A DNA stretch of 64,000 bases, from the NCBI GenBank assembly GCA_018401115.1, contig JAGYKX010000005.1:806001-870000 (forward strand), written 5' to 3'. The stretch is from Flavobacteriaceae bacterium. Lineage in GTDB: Bacteria > Bacteroidota > Bacteroidia > Flavobacteriales > Flavobacteriaceae. Of this stretch, positions 20,101 through 27,684 are shown piece by piece (within the stretch, counting starts at the first letter, position 1; every line of letters begins with the position of its first letter). The notes beneath the pieces were generated by a model. The model saw only the letters and a list, made by a program, of their open reading frames with translations. It did not search any database and was not told the DNA's origin. The position numbers and the translations under genes are program-made.

Positions 20101-20931
20101 TTCTAAAACAGTATCTCTGTCTAAAATAATCTCATTACGCTCAATTGAAACCACTTCTCCAGTGTCTTCATCTACAAAGTCTTCATGCCAAGTGTTTAAA
20201 ACTCTTGCAGCTAACTTTCTTCCTAATACTTTTTTAAGTCCAGCATTAGATACTTTAATCTCTTCAGATAAATCGAAGATTTCAAGTATATCCTTATCAC
20301 TTTCAAAACCTATAGCTCTAAATAGTGTAGTTACTGGTAATTTTTTCTTTCTATCAATGTAGGCATACATTACCCCATTAATATCGGTAGCAAATTCAAT
20401 CCAAGATCCTTTAAAAGGAATGACTCTTGCAGAATATAGCTTAGTACCGTTTGCGTGGAAAGATTGTCCAAAGAATACCCCTGGTGAACGGTGTAACTGA
20501 GAAACAACCACACGCTCTGCTCCATTAATAACAAATGTACCACTTGGAGTCATATATGGGATGGTTCCCAAATATACGTCTTGAACGATGGTCTCAAAAT
20601 CTTCATGTTCAGGATCTGTACAATATAACTTAAGTCTTGCCTTTAATGGAACACTATAAGTTAAACCTCTCTCAATACACTCTTGTATAGAATATCTTGG
20701 AGGATCAATAAAATAATCAAGAAATTCTAGAACGAATTGGTTTCTGGTGTCTGTGATTGGAAAGTTTTCCATGAAGGTGTTATACAATCCTTCATTGCCC
20801 CTTTCGTCAGATTTTGTTTCTAATTGGAAAAAATCCTGAAACGATTTAATCTGAATATCTAAGAAATCTGGATAAGCCGGAATATTCTTAGTGGATGCAA
20901 AATTTATTCTCTCAGTCTGATTTGTGAACAT
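17122..20931 (-). CDS. rpoB: DNA-directed RNA polymerase subunit beta
   Basis: Beta subunit of RNA polymerase, 1269 residues from the ATG at 20931; the extra codon in the track is a TTG. The rifampicin region reads [20 protein letters not shown] followed by [12 protein letters not shown], so the classic resistance positions (E. coli Q513, D516, H526, R529, S531) all have the sensitive residue. One position differs from E. coli (DQTNP for DQNNP). The C-terminal clamp contact [17 protein letters not shown] is present. A hairpin followed by a U-tract separates it from rplL. Confidence 0.98.
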   Translation of the reverse strand: MFTNQTERINFASTKNIPAYPDFLDIQIKSFQDFFQLETKSDERGNEGLYNTFMENFPITDTRNQFVLEFLDYFIDPPRYSIQECIERGLTYSVPLKARLKLYCTDPEHEDFETIVQDVYLGTIPYMTPSGTFVINGAERVVVSQLHRSPGVFFGQSFHANGTKLYSARVIPFKGSWIEFATDINGVMYAYIDRKKKLPVTTLFRAIGFESDKDILEIFDLSEEIKVSNAGLKKVLGRKLAARVLNTWHEDFVDEDTGEVVSIERNEIILDRDTVLEKDHIAEIMEADVKTILLHKESTGASDYSIIHNTLQKDPTNSEKEAVEHIYRQLRNAEPPDEETARGIIDKLFFSDQRYNLGDVGRYRMNKKLGLDIGMDKQVLTKEDIITIIKYLIELINSKEEIDDIDHLSNRRVRTVGEQLSQQFGVGLARMARTIRERMNVRDNEVFTPIDLINAKTLSSVINSFFGTNQLSQFMDQTNPLAEITHKRRLSALGPGGLSRERAGFEVRDVHYTHYGRLCPIETPEGPNIGLISSLAVYAKVNQMGFLETPYRKVTKGKVNTEEYAYLSAEEEEGMKIAQANIPQKKDGVIDTDKVIAREEGDFPVVDPSEVHYTDVAPNQIASISASLIPFLEHDDANRALMGSNMMRQAVPLLRPEAPIVGTGLEKQVAADSRVLINAEGDGVIEYVDAQKITIKYTRTDEERLVSFEEDSKTYNLVKFRKTNQGTSINLKPIVRKGDKVKKGQVLCEGYATQNGELALGRNLKVAFMPWKGYNFEDAIVISEKVVREDIFTSIHVDEYSLEVRDTKLGAEELTNDIPNVSEEATKDLDENGMIRIGAEVKPGDILIGKITPKGESDPTPEEKLLRAIFGDKAGDVKDASLKASPSLRGVVIEKKLFSRSVKDKRKRSEDKEAITKLELDYEVKFQQLKDILVEKLFSLVNGKTSQGVLNDLEEEVLPKGKKYSLKMLNSVDDFAHLVGGSWTTDKATNASIADLLHNYKIKLNDLQGNLRRDKFTISVGDELPAGIMKLAKVYVAKKRKLKVGDKMAGRHGNKGIVSRIVRHEDMPFLEDGTPVDIVLNPLGVPSRMNIGQIYETVLGWAGLKLDKKYATPIFDGATIDQINGFTEEAGIPQFGHTYLYDGGTGQRFDQPATVGVIYMLKLGHMVDDKMHARSIGPYSLITQQPLGGKAQFGGQRFGEMEVWALEAYGASATLREILTVKSDDVIGRAKTYEAIVKGETMPEPGLPESFNVLMHELKGLGLDIRLEE

Positions 20932-20990
20932 CAATAGACAAATTTTTGAATGTGAATACTATGCGTAGTGGTATAAAACTTCATATACCT

Positions 20991-21039
20991 TATATAAAAA
21001 GGCTTAGGTCTAACCACAAAAAGTGAAAAGACCTAAACC
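20991..21039 (-). terminator. Attenuator-like hairpin between rplL and rpoB
   Basis: On the minus strand GGTTTAGGTCT (21039-21029) pairs with AGACCTAAGCC (21011-21001) as an 11-bp stem with one G-U or mismatch, followed at once by TTTTTATATA. This has the form of an intrinsic terminator in the 128-base rplL-rpoB gap. Since no promoter box is visible for rpoB, partial termination (as in the E. coli rplL-rpoB attenuator) is the natural reading; strength is not known. Confidence 0.7.
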
Positions 21040-21062
21040 AAAAGTGCTATTGTTGTATGCTA

Positions 21063-21437
21063 TTACTTAAGCTCAACTTTCGCTCCTGCTTCTTCTAATG
21101 ACTTCTGAATTCCTTCTGCTTCATCTTTAGAAATACCTTCTTTAATTGGGCTTGGAGCACTATCTACAATGTCTTTAGCTTCTTTTAAACCTAAACCAGT
21201 TAATTCCTTAACTAATTTTACAACTGCTAACTTAGAAGCACCAGCGTCAGTTAATACAACATTAAATTCTGATTTTTCTTCAGCAGCAGCAGCGTCTCCA
21301 CCACCAGCAGCAGCAACTGCAACTGCAGCAGCAGCAGGCTCAATACCATACTCATCTTTTAAAATAGTAGCTAACTCATTTACTTCTTTTACTGTAAGGT
21401 TAACTAATTGTTCTGCGAAATCTTTTAAATCTGCCAT
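21063..21437 (-). CDS. rplL: 50S ribosomal protein L7/L12
   Basis: Acidic stalk protein that recruits translation factors, 124 residues. It has the N-terminal dimerisation helices (about 1-40), the Ala-rich flexible hinge ([20 protein letters not shown]) and the C-terminal factor-binding domain with [14 protein letters not shown]. Full length. It follows rplJ after 53 bases in the standard rplKAJL order. The Ala-rich hinge creates a long antisense shadow ORF that should be ignored. Confidence 0.97.
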   Translation of the reverse strand: MADLKDFAEQLVNLTVKEVNELATILKDEYGIEPAAAAVAVAAAGGGDAAAAEEKSEFNVVLTDAGASKLAVVKLVKELTGLGLKEAKDIVDSAPSPIKEGISKDEAEGIQKSLEEAGAKVELK

Positions 21438-21490
21438 TTTTCTATCGTTTTAATAAATTTTAAAAATATAATTGTTTAAGTGCGTTCTGT

Positions 21491-22006
21491 TTATCTTTCA
21501 GAGAGGGTCTTAATAATCCCTGCCAGTTTACCTCCACCAGACTTTAAGCCAGAAATAACGTTTTTGGCTGGAGATTGTAACAATCCAATGATATCGCCAA
21601 TAACTTCTTCTTTAGACTTAATGTTCACTAATGAATCTAACTGATTGTCTCCAACATAGATTGCTTCTTCAATGAAAGCGCCTTTTAAAATAGGTTTATC
21701 TGAACTTTTTCTAAAAGTCTTAATAAGCTTTGCTGGTGCATTACTTACTTCAGAAAACATTAAAGAGGTATTCCCCTTTAATACATCCGGCAACTCTCCA
21801 AAATCTTTTTCAGATGCCTCCATTGCTTTAGCAAGCAATGTGTTCTTCACAACAGACAATCTAATATTGGCTTTAAAACAAGCCCTACGTAGGTTAGAAG
21901 TTGTTTCTGCATCCAATCCAGAAATATCTGCTAAATAAATAGTAGCATTCTCTGAAAGTTGTGAAGTTAAATCCTGTATAACGGTTAATTTGTCTTCTCT
22001 TGTCAT
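21491..22006 (-). CDS. rplJ: 50S ribosomal protein L10
   Basis: Stalk base protein anchoring L7/L12 dimers to 23S rRNA, 171 residues. The N-terminal rRNA-binding domain (about 1-135) includes the typical ADISGLDAETTSNLRRACF; the C-terminal helix (SGLKSGGGKLAGIIKTLSER) binds L7/L12. The rplA-rplJ gap is only 21 bases, too short for an E. coli-like L10 leader, so any autoregulation must work differently here. Confidence 0.97.
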   Translation of the reverse strand: MTREDKLTVIQDLTSQLSENATIYLADISGLDAETTSNLRRACFKANIRLSVVKNTLLAKAMEASEKDFGELPDVLKGNTSLMFSEVSNAPAKLIKTFRKSSDKPILKGAFIEEAIYVGDNQLDSLVNIKSKEEVIGDIIGLLQSPAKNVISGLKSGGGKLAGIIKTLSER

Positions 22007-22027
22007 AATATAAATTTTAAAGAACCC

Positions 22028-22714
22028 TTATGCTTTAGTGTCTAATTGAACACTAGGACTCATTGTGCTGGACATGTAAATACTCTTTACATATACCCCT
22101 TTAGCCGCAGTAGGTTTTAATTTGTTAAGGGTGTCAATAAGTTCTTTAGCATTTTCTGCAATCTTATCTGCAGAGAAAGATACCTTTCCAATTGCTGCGT
22201 GAACAATACCCGTTTTATCTACTTTAAAATCTATCTTACCAGCTTTTACTTCAGTAACCGCTTTAGCTACATCCATAGTTACTGTTCCTGTCTTTGGGTT
22301 TGGCATAAGACCTCTTGGACCTAATACACGTCCTAAAGGACCTAATTTACCCATAACACTTGGCATTGTGATAATTACATCTACATCTGTCCAACCGTTT
22401 TTTATTTTGTCCAAATACTCATCCAAACCAACATAATCAGCACCAGCTGCTGTAGCCTCTGCTTCTTTATCTGGAGTCACTAAAGCAAGTACTTTAACGT
22501 CCTTACCAGTGCCATGAGGAAGTGTTACCACCCCACGAACCATTTGATTTGCTTTTCTTGGATCCACCCCTAATCTAACTGCGATGTCCACAGAGGCATC
22601 GAATTTAGCATTGGTGATTTCTTTTACTAATGCAGAACCTTCTGATAGAGAATATACTTTATTCTTGTCTACCTTAGAAAGCGCTTCCTTCTGCTTTTTT
22701 GTTAATTTTGCCAT
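22028..22714 (-). CDS. rplA: 50S ribosomal protein L1
   Basis: L1 stalk protein, 228 residues, involved in E-site tRNA release and in many bacteria a translational repressor of rplKA. The signature [23 protein letters not shown] near residue 118 is intact. It lies 20 bases downstream of rplK. A possible L1 target hairpin lies upstream of rplK. Confidence 0.97.
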   Translation of the reverse strand: MAKLTKKQKEALSKVDKNKVYSLSEGSALVKEITNAKFDASVDIAVRLGVDPRKANQMVRGVVTLPHGTGKDVKVLALVTPDKEAEATAAGADYVGLDEYLDKIKNGWTDVDVIITMPSVMGKLGPLGRVLGPRGLMPNPKTGTVTMDVAKAVTEVKAGKIDFKVDKTGIVHAAIGKVSFSADKIAENAKELIDTLNKLKPTAAKGVYVKSIYMSSTMSPSVQLDTKA

Positions 22715-22734
22715 TTGATTTGCTTATTAAGATA

Positions 22735-23172
22735 TTAGAAAGGTTTTGTACCAGATACTTTTAAACCCATAGATCTAGCTGTACCAGCAACCATGCTCAT
22801 TGCTGATCCAATTGTAAACGCGTTTAAGTCTACCATTTTATCTTCTGCAATAGTTTTAACTTGATCCCAAGATACACTTGCTACTTTATTTCTGTTAGGT
22901 TCGCCAGATCCTTTCTTAATCTTAGCTGCTTCCATCAATTGAACTGCCGCCGGCGGTGTCTTTACAACGAAGTCAAATGACTTGTCCTTGTATACCGTGA
23001 TAGCAACAGGCAAAACTTTGCCCTGTTTGTCCTGTGTACGTGCATTAAATTGCTTACAGAACTCCATGATGTTAACACCGGCAGCACCTAAAGCGGGTCC
23101 AACCGGTGGCGACGGATTCGCTGCACCTCCCCTAACTTGTAGTTTAACTACTTTACTTACTTCTTTTGCCAT
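22735..23172 (-). CDS. rplK: 50S ribosomal protein L11
   Basis: GTPase-centre protein L11, 145 residues. It has the N-terminal [20 protein letters not shown] loop (thiostrepton and factor contact region) and the C-terminal rRNA-binding domain. It is first of the rplKAJL set and follows nusG by 63 bases, which hold a candidate regulatory hairpin. Confidence 0.97.
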   Translation of the reverse strand: MAKEVSKVVKLQVRGGAANPSPPVGPALGAAGVNIMEFCKQFNARTQDKQGKVLPVAITVYKDKSFDFVVKTPPAAVQLMEAAKIKKGSGEPNRNKVASVSWDQVKTIAEDKMVDLNAFTIGSAMSMVAGTARSMGLKVSGTKPF

Positions 23173-23188
23173 TGTTTTAAATTAAATT

Positions 23189-23216
23189 AAAGGTGCTATT
23201 GGAAGCAACACCCTTT
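23189..23216 (-). promoter_or_regulatory. Candidate L1-binding leader hairpin upstream of rplK
   Basis: In the 63-base nusG-rplK gap the minus strand can fold AAAGGGTGTTG against TAGCACCTTT with one bulged G and two wobble pairs. Position and GGTG content resemble the leader where L1 represses rplKA in other bacteria. This is a fold drawn by eye; no consensus test was possible. Confidence 0.35.
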
Positions 23217-23235
23217 GTATATGTAACAGTTATAA

Positions 23236-23787
23236 TTAAACTTTTTCTACTTGCATATAGCTGAGCTCCAAAGGTGTTTTTCTTCCGAAAATTTTCACCA
23301 TGACCTCTAGCTTACGCTTTTCTTCATTAACTTTTTCTACCGTACCATTAAACCCATTAAACGGACCATCGATCACTTTAATGGTTTCACCAGGAGTATA
23401 AGGAATAGCAGCCATATCTGCATTAACAGTCAATTCATCTACTTTTCCTAACATTCTATTAACCTCTGTTTTCCTAAGTGGAACAGGATCTCCTCCTTTA
23501 GTTTCACCAAGAAATCCAATTACATTGGTGATAGAACGAATAATATGCACCATCTCTCCACCTAAATTGGCTTTAATCATGATGTAACCAGGGAAATAAA
23601 CTTTTTCTTTATTAAGTTTTTTTCCGTTTCTGATTTGAATTACTTTTTCAGTAGGCACCAAAACATCTTCAAGATAGTCACCAAAACCAAGTCTAGAGAC
23701 TTCTGTTTCAATATACCCTTTAATTTTATGCTCTTGACCACTGACAGCCCTAACTACATACCATTTCTTTTCTAAAATCTCCCCCAT
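23236..23787 (-). CDS. nusG: Transcription termination/antitermination protein NusG
   Basis: Transcription elongation factor, 183 residues. The NGN domain (KKWYVVRAVSGQEHKIKGYI) occupies the first 115 or so residues and the KOW motif (VIDGPFNGFNGTVEKVNEEK) lies near residue 135. It binds RNA polymerase and couples to rho or the ribosome. It lies 8 bases downstream of secE and upstream of rplK, the universal order. Confidence 0.97.
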   Translation of the reverse strand: MGEILEKKWYVVRAVSGQEHKIKGYIETEVSRLGFGDYLEDVLVPTEKVIQIRNGKKLNKEKVYFPGYIMIKANLGGEMVHIIRSITNVIGFLGETKGGDPVPLRKTEVNRMLGKVDELTVNADMAAIPYTPGETIKVIDGPFNGFNGTVEKVNEEKRKLEVMVKIFGRKTPLELSYMQVEKV

Positions 23788-23795
23788 GGATACTA

Positions 23796-23984
23796 TTAGT
23801 TAAGTATGTTATTAAAGTACAACTGTATTGCTTCATTAAAAACACTGTCTACACCCCATGTTGCCAAGGCAAATAGGATAGAGAAAACAGCAACTACCAC
23901 CATTAGATTAGAAGATTCTGATCTAGAAGGAAGTGTTACGTTGTTCTTTAACTCTTCAAAGGATTCTTTAATATATGTTAACAT
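23796..23984 (-). CDS. secE: Preprotein translocase subunit SecE
   Basis: Small essential subunit of the SecYEG channel, 62 residues from ATG 23984. I prefer this start over the track's (24005), because the family begins close to the amphipathic helix YIKESFEELKNNVTLPS and the longer form runs toward the tRNA-Trp gene. There is one C-terminal membrane helix (VVVAVFSILFALATWGVDSVF). It precedes nusG by 11 bases. Confidence 0.92.
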   Translation of the reverse strand: MLTYIKESFEELKNNVTLPSRSESSNLMVVVAVFSILFALATWGVDSVFNEAIQLYFNNILN

Positions 23985-24009
23985 GCGGTACCTTTTTAAT
24001 TTCATTACG

Positions 24010-24082
24010 CACGGGAGGAGAGACTCGAACTCCCGACACCTGGTTTTGGAGACCAGTGCTCTACCAACTGAGCTACACCCGT
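24010..24082 (-). tRNA. tRNA-Trp (CCA anticodon)
   Basis: 73 nt cloverleaf, anticodon loop CTCCAAA giving anticodon CCA. D arm TAGCTCAGTTGGTAGAGC and T loop TTCGAGT are standard. The acceptor stem ACGGGTG/CTCCCGT has one U-U mismatch at pair 6-67. The CCA tail is not encoded. Located between tuf and secE. Confidence 0.95.
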
Positions 24083-24086
24083 ATAA

Positions 24087-24149
24087 AGGACAAAAAAATG
24101 TCCTTATATTTTACATGTAAAGGTATCTGCCTTTGTGGGCAGACACCTT
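24087..24149 (-). other. Two hairpins in the tuf to tRNA-Trp spacer
   Basis: A 12-bp stem (AAGGTATCTGCC at 24120-24131 with GGCAGACACCTT at 24138-24149, G-U in the minus RNA) is followed by a smaller AAGGACA/TGTCCTT stem. Neither has a U-tract after it on the minus strand, so they look more like RNA-processing or stability elements than terminators. Confidence 0.5.
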
Positions 24150-24171
24150 ACAGTAATTTATCCAATATAGA

Positions 24172-25359
24172 TTAGTCTAGAATCTCAGTTACCTGACCTG
24201 CACCTACTGTTCTACCACCCTCACGGATTGCGAAACGTAAACCAACGCTCAATGCAATTGGAGAAAGCAAGTCTACAGTAATTGTCAAGTTGTCTCCTGG
24301 CATTACCATTTCAACTCCATCAGGCAAGTTAATAGTACCTGTTACGTCAGTTGTACGAACGTAGAACTGTGGACGGTAGTTGTTATGGAATGGCGTGTGG
24401 CGACCACCTTCTTCTTTTTTCAATACATACACCTCTGCTTTGAATTTAGCGTGTGGTTTAACAGATCCTGGCTTAACAATAACCATTCCTCTTTTGATAT
24501 CAGATTTTTCAATACCTCTTAAAAGAATACCCACGTTATCTCCAGCTTCTCCTCTATCTAAGATCTTACGGAACATCTCAACTCCAGTAATTGTAGAAGA
24601 TAGTTTCTCTGCACCCATACCGATAATATCAACAGCGTCTCCAGTATTGGCAACACCTGTTTCAATACGACCTGTCGCTACAGTACCACGACCAGTAATT
24701 GTAAATACATCTTCAACCGGCATTAAGAAGTCTTTTTCAACATCTCTTTTTGGCAATTCAATCCAGCTATCTACAGCCTCCATAAGAGACATCACAGTGT
24801 CTACCCATTTTTGCTCTCCGTTCAATGCACCTAATGCTGAACCAGCAATTACAGGTCCATTATCTCCGTCATATTCGTAGAAAGAAAGTAATTCTCTGAT
24901 TTCCATTTCAACTAGCTCTAAAAGCTCAGCGTCGTCTACCATATCCACTTTATTCATGAATACAACCATTCTTGGAATACCTACCTGACGTCCTAAAAGG
25001 ATGTGCTCTCTTGTCTGTGGCATAGGACCATCAGTAGCGGCAACAACCAAAATAGCACCGTCCATTTGAGCAGCACCAGTAACCATGTTCTTAACGTAAT
25101 CCGCGTGACCTGGACAGTCAACGTGAGCGTAGTGACGGTTAGCTGTAGAATACTCTACGTGTGAAGTGTTAATCGTAATACCTCTTTCTTTTTCTTCAGG
25201 AGCGTTGTCGATTGAATCGAAACTTCTCATTTCTGAAAGTCCTGCGTTTGCCAATACAGTTGTAATAGCAGCAGTTAATGTAGTTTTACCGTGATCTACG
25301 TGTCCAATGGTACCAATATTCAAGTGCGGTTTGGAACGATCAAAAGTTTCCTTTGCCAT
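24172..25359 (-). CDS. tuf: Elongation factor Tu
   Basis: GTPase delivering aminoacyl-tRNA to the ribosome, 395 residues. G motifs GHVDHGKTT (about 18), [11 protein letters not shown] (about 80) and NKVDMVDD (about 135) are intact, and domains 2 and 3 are complete (ending [14 protein letters not shown]). It sits inside a tRNA cluster directly before tRNA-Trp-secE-nusG, the arrangement known from many bacteria, so RNase processing of a tRNA-mRNA transcript is likely. Confidence 0.98.
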   Translation of the reverse strand: MAKETFDRSKPHLNIGTIGHVDHGKTTLTAAITTVLANAGLSEMRSFDSIDNAPEEKERGITINTSHVEYSTANRHYAHVDCPGHADYVKNMVTGAAQMDGAILVVAATDGPMPQTREHILLGRQVGIPRMVVFMNKVDMVDDAELLELVEMEIRELLSFYEYDGDNGPVIAGSALGALNGEQKWVDTVMSLMEAVDSWIELPKRDVEKDFLMPVEDVFTITGRGTVATGRIETGVANTGDAVDIIGMGAEKLSSTITGVEMFRKILDRGEAGDNVGILLRGIEKSDIKRGMVIVKPGSVKPHAKFKAEVYVLKKEEGGRHTPFHNNYRPQFYVRTTDVTGTINLPDGVEMVMPGDNLTITVDLLSPIALSVGLRFAIREGGRTVGAGQVTEILD

Positions 25360-25415
25360 GTTTAATGAATTTTAATCTTAGTTTATATTAGTGTACAATT
25401 TATTCGCTGTTATTG

Positions 25416-25487
25416 AGCCAATGACGAGAATTGAACTCGTGACCTCTTCCTTACCAAGGAAACGCTCTACCCCTGAGCTACACCGGC
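25416..25487 (-). tRNA. tRNA-Thr (GGT anticodon)
   Basis: 72 nt. Anticodon loop TTGGTAA gives GGT, reading ACC/ACU. Acceptor stem GCCGGTG/CATTGGC uses two G-U pairs. No encoded CCA. It lies just upstream of tuf. Confidence 0.95.
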
Positions 25488-25617
25488 TTTTAAAACCACC
25501 TAAGTGACTTTAGTTCCATCATACTCAAAGCCTAAAAGACACCCTGGCCTAGACCAAAGTGCCTGCGTGTTAATTTCTTAAACGCTGCTCCTATTCACTT
25601 ACGTGAAGTGAATTTTG

Positions 25618-25690
25618 AGCGGGAGACCGGGTTCGAACCGGCGACATTCAGCTTGGAAGGCTGACGCTCTACCAACTGAGCTACTCCCGC
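25618..25690 (-). tRNA. tRNA-Gly (TCC anticodon)
   Basis: 73 nt. Anticodon loop CTTCCAA gives TCC. Acceptor stem GCGGGAG/CTCCCGC is perfect, and the T loop TTCGAAC is standard. A track ORF (25595-25777) running through it is an artefact. Confidence 0.96.
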
Positions 25691-25783
25691 AATAATATTC
25701 TTAAAAATGTTTAAAAGCTTATCTAAAAGCGATTGCAAAATTAGAAATTTTTCCCTAAGAAAAAAATAATTTAACAAAAGTTG

Positions 25784-25865
<82 letters not shown>

Positions 25866-25925
25866 CAAGCTTGTAAACATATATAAAGAACTTATTAAAA
25901 TGTCTTTTTTTAAGAGACATTTAAG

Positions 25926-25999
25926 AGCCGATGGAGGGACTCGAACCCACGACCTGCTGATTACAAATCAGCTGCTCTAGCCAGCTGAGCTACATCGGC
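25926..25999 (-). tRNA. tRNA-Thr (TGT anticodon)
   Basis: 74 nt. Anticodon loop TTTGTAA gives TGT, reading ACA/ACG. Acceptor GCCGATG/CATCGGC is perfect. It is the first of the four tRNAs before tuf; the two Thr tRNAs here are different isoacceptors. Confidence 0.96.
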
Positions 26000-26020
26000 T
26001 TTTATGCCTTTTTAAATCAA

Positions 26021-26047
26021 TAAAAAGTCCGCTTTTTCAAACGGACT
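26021..26047 (-). terminator. Terminator after hpf
   Basis: On the minus strand AGTCCG and CGGACT form a 6-bp stem followed by TTTTTATT. It lies between the hpf stop and the first tRNA, separating xerC-hpf from the tRNA-tuf unit. Confidence 0.65.
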
Positions 26048-26113
26048 GCAAATGTAGATAAATATTTCTCTTTTCAAAACATTTTTTTAAAAAAAATATT
26101 TTTTTTTTCATGC

Positions 26114-26410
26114 TTAAGCTTTGCGCTTTTCTTTCCATTTAACCAATCCACGCTCAACTGCCTCACATGCAGTATCTATAGCCTCTTCAAAGCTCTTGCA
26201 TTGCTTTTTAACCACAATAGAATCCTTTGGAACATGTACCTTAAATTCTGCTATTTTATTTTCTTTCACACTGGTATTTTCCACTTTTAAAAAGACGTCT
26301 ACGTCAATGATATGATCAAAAAACATTTCCAATTTCTGAACTCGATTGTCTAAGAAATCTATTAAAGTAGCATCTGCATTAAAATTGACGGTTTGCGTGT
26401 TGATTTTCAT
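26114..26410 (-). CDS. hpf: Ribosome hibernation promoting factor (HPF/RaiA family)
   Basis: A 98-residue short-form HPF that binds the 30S decoding centre and silences ribosomes in stationary phase. The beta-alpha fold is recognisable from the start (MKINTQTVNFNADATLIDFL) and from the C-terminal FEEAIDTACEAVERGLVKWK helix, with basic residues facing rRNA. There is no long C-terminal dimerisation domain. It lies 15 bases downstream of xerC; rpsU, xerC and hpf all read on the minus strand, but a terminator follows rpsU. Confidence 0.9.
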   Translation of the reverse strand: MKINTQTVNFNADATLIDFLDNRVQKLEMFFDHIIDVDVFLKVENTSVKENKIAEFKVHVPKDSIVVKKQCKSFEEAIDTACEAVERGLVKWKEKRKA

Positions 26411-26425
26411 AGATAAAAATTTAAA

Positions 26426-27322
26426 TTAAACTTTAGGCTTATTTCTCGGATGGGAACTCCCATATGCTTTTTTTAGTGCTGCCATATTATTGTGCGTATA
26501 CACCTGCGTAGAAGCCAAACTCGCATGTCCCAACAAATCTTTGACAGATTGCATATCTGCTCCTCTATTCAGAAGGTGGGTCGCGAAAGTATGCCTCAGC
26601 ATATGAGGACTCTTTTTTACTTTAGTAGACACTAATCCAAAATAGTGATTTATAACCCTATAAACAAGCGTTTCATAGAGTTTTTTACCAGAGGGAAGTA
26701 GAAAAAAGTGGGTGCCATCTATCATTATTGGAAGCGCATTTCTTTGGAGCAAATAAGACTTAATTAAAGGGATTAAGGACGGGACTAGAGGAATCACCCG
26801 CTCTTTATTCCTTTTTCCAAGCACCTTAATTTGTACTGCTTCTACATCTAGCTGAGAAACCTGAAGCCCTATGAGCTCTGCTCTTCTCATCCCAGTAACA
26901 TAAAGAAGTTCTATAATGAGTCGGTCTCTTACACCCTCAAAATTATCAGGAAAGGGTATTTTAGAGAACAACTCTTCCATCTCATTCTCAGAGAAAGGCA
27001 AGGCAATTTTGCGTTGAACCTTAAGCGATTTATGCCCCAATAACGGATTTTGCGTTATTTGACCCGATTTTAAAGCAAAATTATAAAACGCATTTAGGGA
27101 AGCAACTTTTCTGTTAATCGTTATATTAGACTTATGCTGGTCTACCAAAGAAACAATCCAAGATCTAATTAGCGAATAAGAGACCTCGTTAAGTGCTATA
27201 GCCCCATAATTAGTGGTACAGAAAATCTCAAAAGATTGCAAATCTCGTTCGTAAGCCTTAATCGTATTAAAGGCATAATTCTTTTCTAGGCGCAGGTAAT
27301 TTACAAAAGCAGCTATAGGCAT
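26426..27322 (-). CDS. xerC: Tyrosine recombinase XerC
   Basis: A 298-residue site-specific recombinase resolving chromosome dimers at dif with a partner recombinase. The N-terminal SAM-like core-binding domain spans about 1-85. Catalytic residues appear in order: Arg in TGMRRAEL, Lys in VLGKRNKERVIP, His/Arg in HMLRHTFATHLL, His in LLGHASLASTQ and the Tyr in VYTH. Length and the rpsU-xerC-hpf neighbourhood fit the housekeeping enzyme rather than an integrase. Which of XerC/XerD it is rests on context. Confidence 0.92.
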   Translation of the reverse strand: MPIAAFVNYLRLEKNYAFNTIKAYERDLQSFEIFCTTNYGAIALNEVSYSLIRSWIVSLVDQHKSNITINRKVASLNAFYNFALKSGQITQNPLLGHKSLKVQRKIALPFSENEMEELFSKIPFPDNFEGVRDRLIIELLYVTGMRRAELIGLQVSQLDVEAVQIKVLGKRNKERVIPLVPSLIPLIKSYLLQRNALPIMIDGTHFFLLPSGKKLYETLVYRVINHYFGLVSTKVKKSPHMLRHTFATHLLNRGADMQSVKDLLGHASLASTQVYTHNNMAALKKAYGSSHPRNKPKV

Positions 27323-27367
27323 CCTTAAAATTATAAAAACAACGGTTAAAAAGCGTTAATTAAAACC

Positions 27368-27397
27368 AAAAAAAAAGCCCCGTTAAAACGGGGCTTT
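27368..27397 (-). terminator. Terminator after rpsU
   Basis: Stem GCCCCGTT/AACGGGGC is followed on the minus strand by a run of nine or so T residues. It lies 24 bases past the rpsU stop and isolates rpsU from xerC. It can also work weakly on the plus strand. Confidence 0.85.
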
Positions 27398-27420
27398 AAT
27401 ATGTTTAATAACAAATACTA

Positions 27421-27615
27421 CTATTGATCTTCTTGATCTCTAAGACCTTGTATATAAGCAGCTTTTTGAATCTGCGCTCTCTTAACTACAGAGGGTTTAT
27501 TGAACTGCTGACGCGATCTCAATTGACGCATTGTTCCTGTTCTGTCAAATTTTCTCTTAAAACGCTTTAGCGCTCTATCGATGTTTTCTCCTTCTTTTAT
27601 TGGTATAATTAACAT
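27421..27615 (-). CDS. rpsU: 30S ribosomal protein S21
   Basis: A 64-residue basic protein with the S21 signature EGENIDRALKRFKRKFDRTG. In Bacteroidetes S21 helps cover the anti-Shine-Dalgarno tail of 16S rRNA. The gene is unusual in this window because it has a strong Shine-Dalgarno (AGAAAGGAGGT, 9 bases before the ATG). This fits published work in Flavobacterium johnsoniae proposing that ribosomes lacking S21 preferentially translate rpsU. It has its own promoter and terminator. Confidence 0.96.
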   Translation of the reverse strand: MLIIPIKEGENIDRALKRFKRKFDRTGTMRQLRSRQQFNKPSVVKRAQIQKAAYIQGLRDQEDQ

Positions 27616-27623
27616 GGGCTACA

Positions 27624-27634
27624 ACCTCCTTTCT
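27624..27634 (-). promoter_or_regulatory. Strong Shine-Dalgarno of rpsU
   Basis: The minus strand reads AGAAAGGAGGT, an 11-base perfect complement to the usual 16S 3' tail, spaced 8-9 bases from the ATG at 27615. I saw no comparable SD before the other genes I checked, so this is a gene-specific signal consistent with S21 autoregulation. Confidence 0.85.
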
Positions 27635-27651
27635 TTATGATTTTACGAGTG

Positions 27652-27681
27652 CAAATATAATGCTATTTAAACCTCCCACAA
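27652..27681 (-). promoter_or_regulatory. Promoter of rpsU
   Basis: TTG (27681-27679), a 19-base spacer and TATATTTG (27659-27652) on the minus strand match the consensus at both elements. The predicted leader is about 30 nt and holds the SD. Confidence 0.7.
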
Positions 27682-27684
27682 GTT

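Noticed and set aside
12974-20362. Many plus-strand ORFs of 60-105 residues inside rpoC and rpoB
   Set aside because: All are antisense to highly conserved polymerase coding sequence, with no promoter boxes or recognisable domains.
21169-21453. 94-residue plus-strand ORF opposite rplL
   Set aside because: Shadow of the Ala-rich hinge codons of L7/L12; no independent support.
23806-24175. Plus-strand ORFs 23806-24120 and 23975-24175
   Set aside because: They are antisense to secE and tRNA-Trp; the typical RRDSNSRHLVLETSALPTELH peptide is an antisense-tRNA artefact.
25595-25777. 60-residue minus-strand ORF (ending GVAQLVERQPSKLNVAGSNP...)
   Set aside because: It reads through tRNA-Gly; this peptide is a well-known artefact of translating tRNA genes.
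26426-27322. Tyrosine recombinase as a sign of an integrated element or integron
   Set aside because: Length, motifs and the rpsU-xerC-hpf context are those of housekeeping XerC; no att repeats or phage genes are near, although tRNA genes are.
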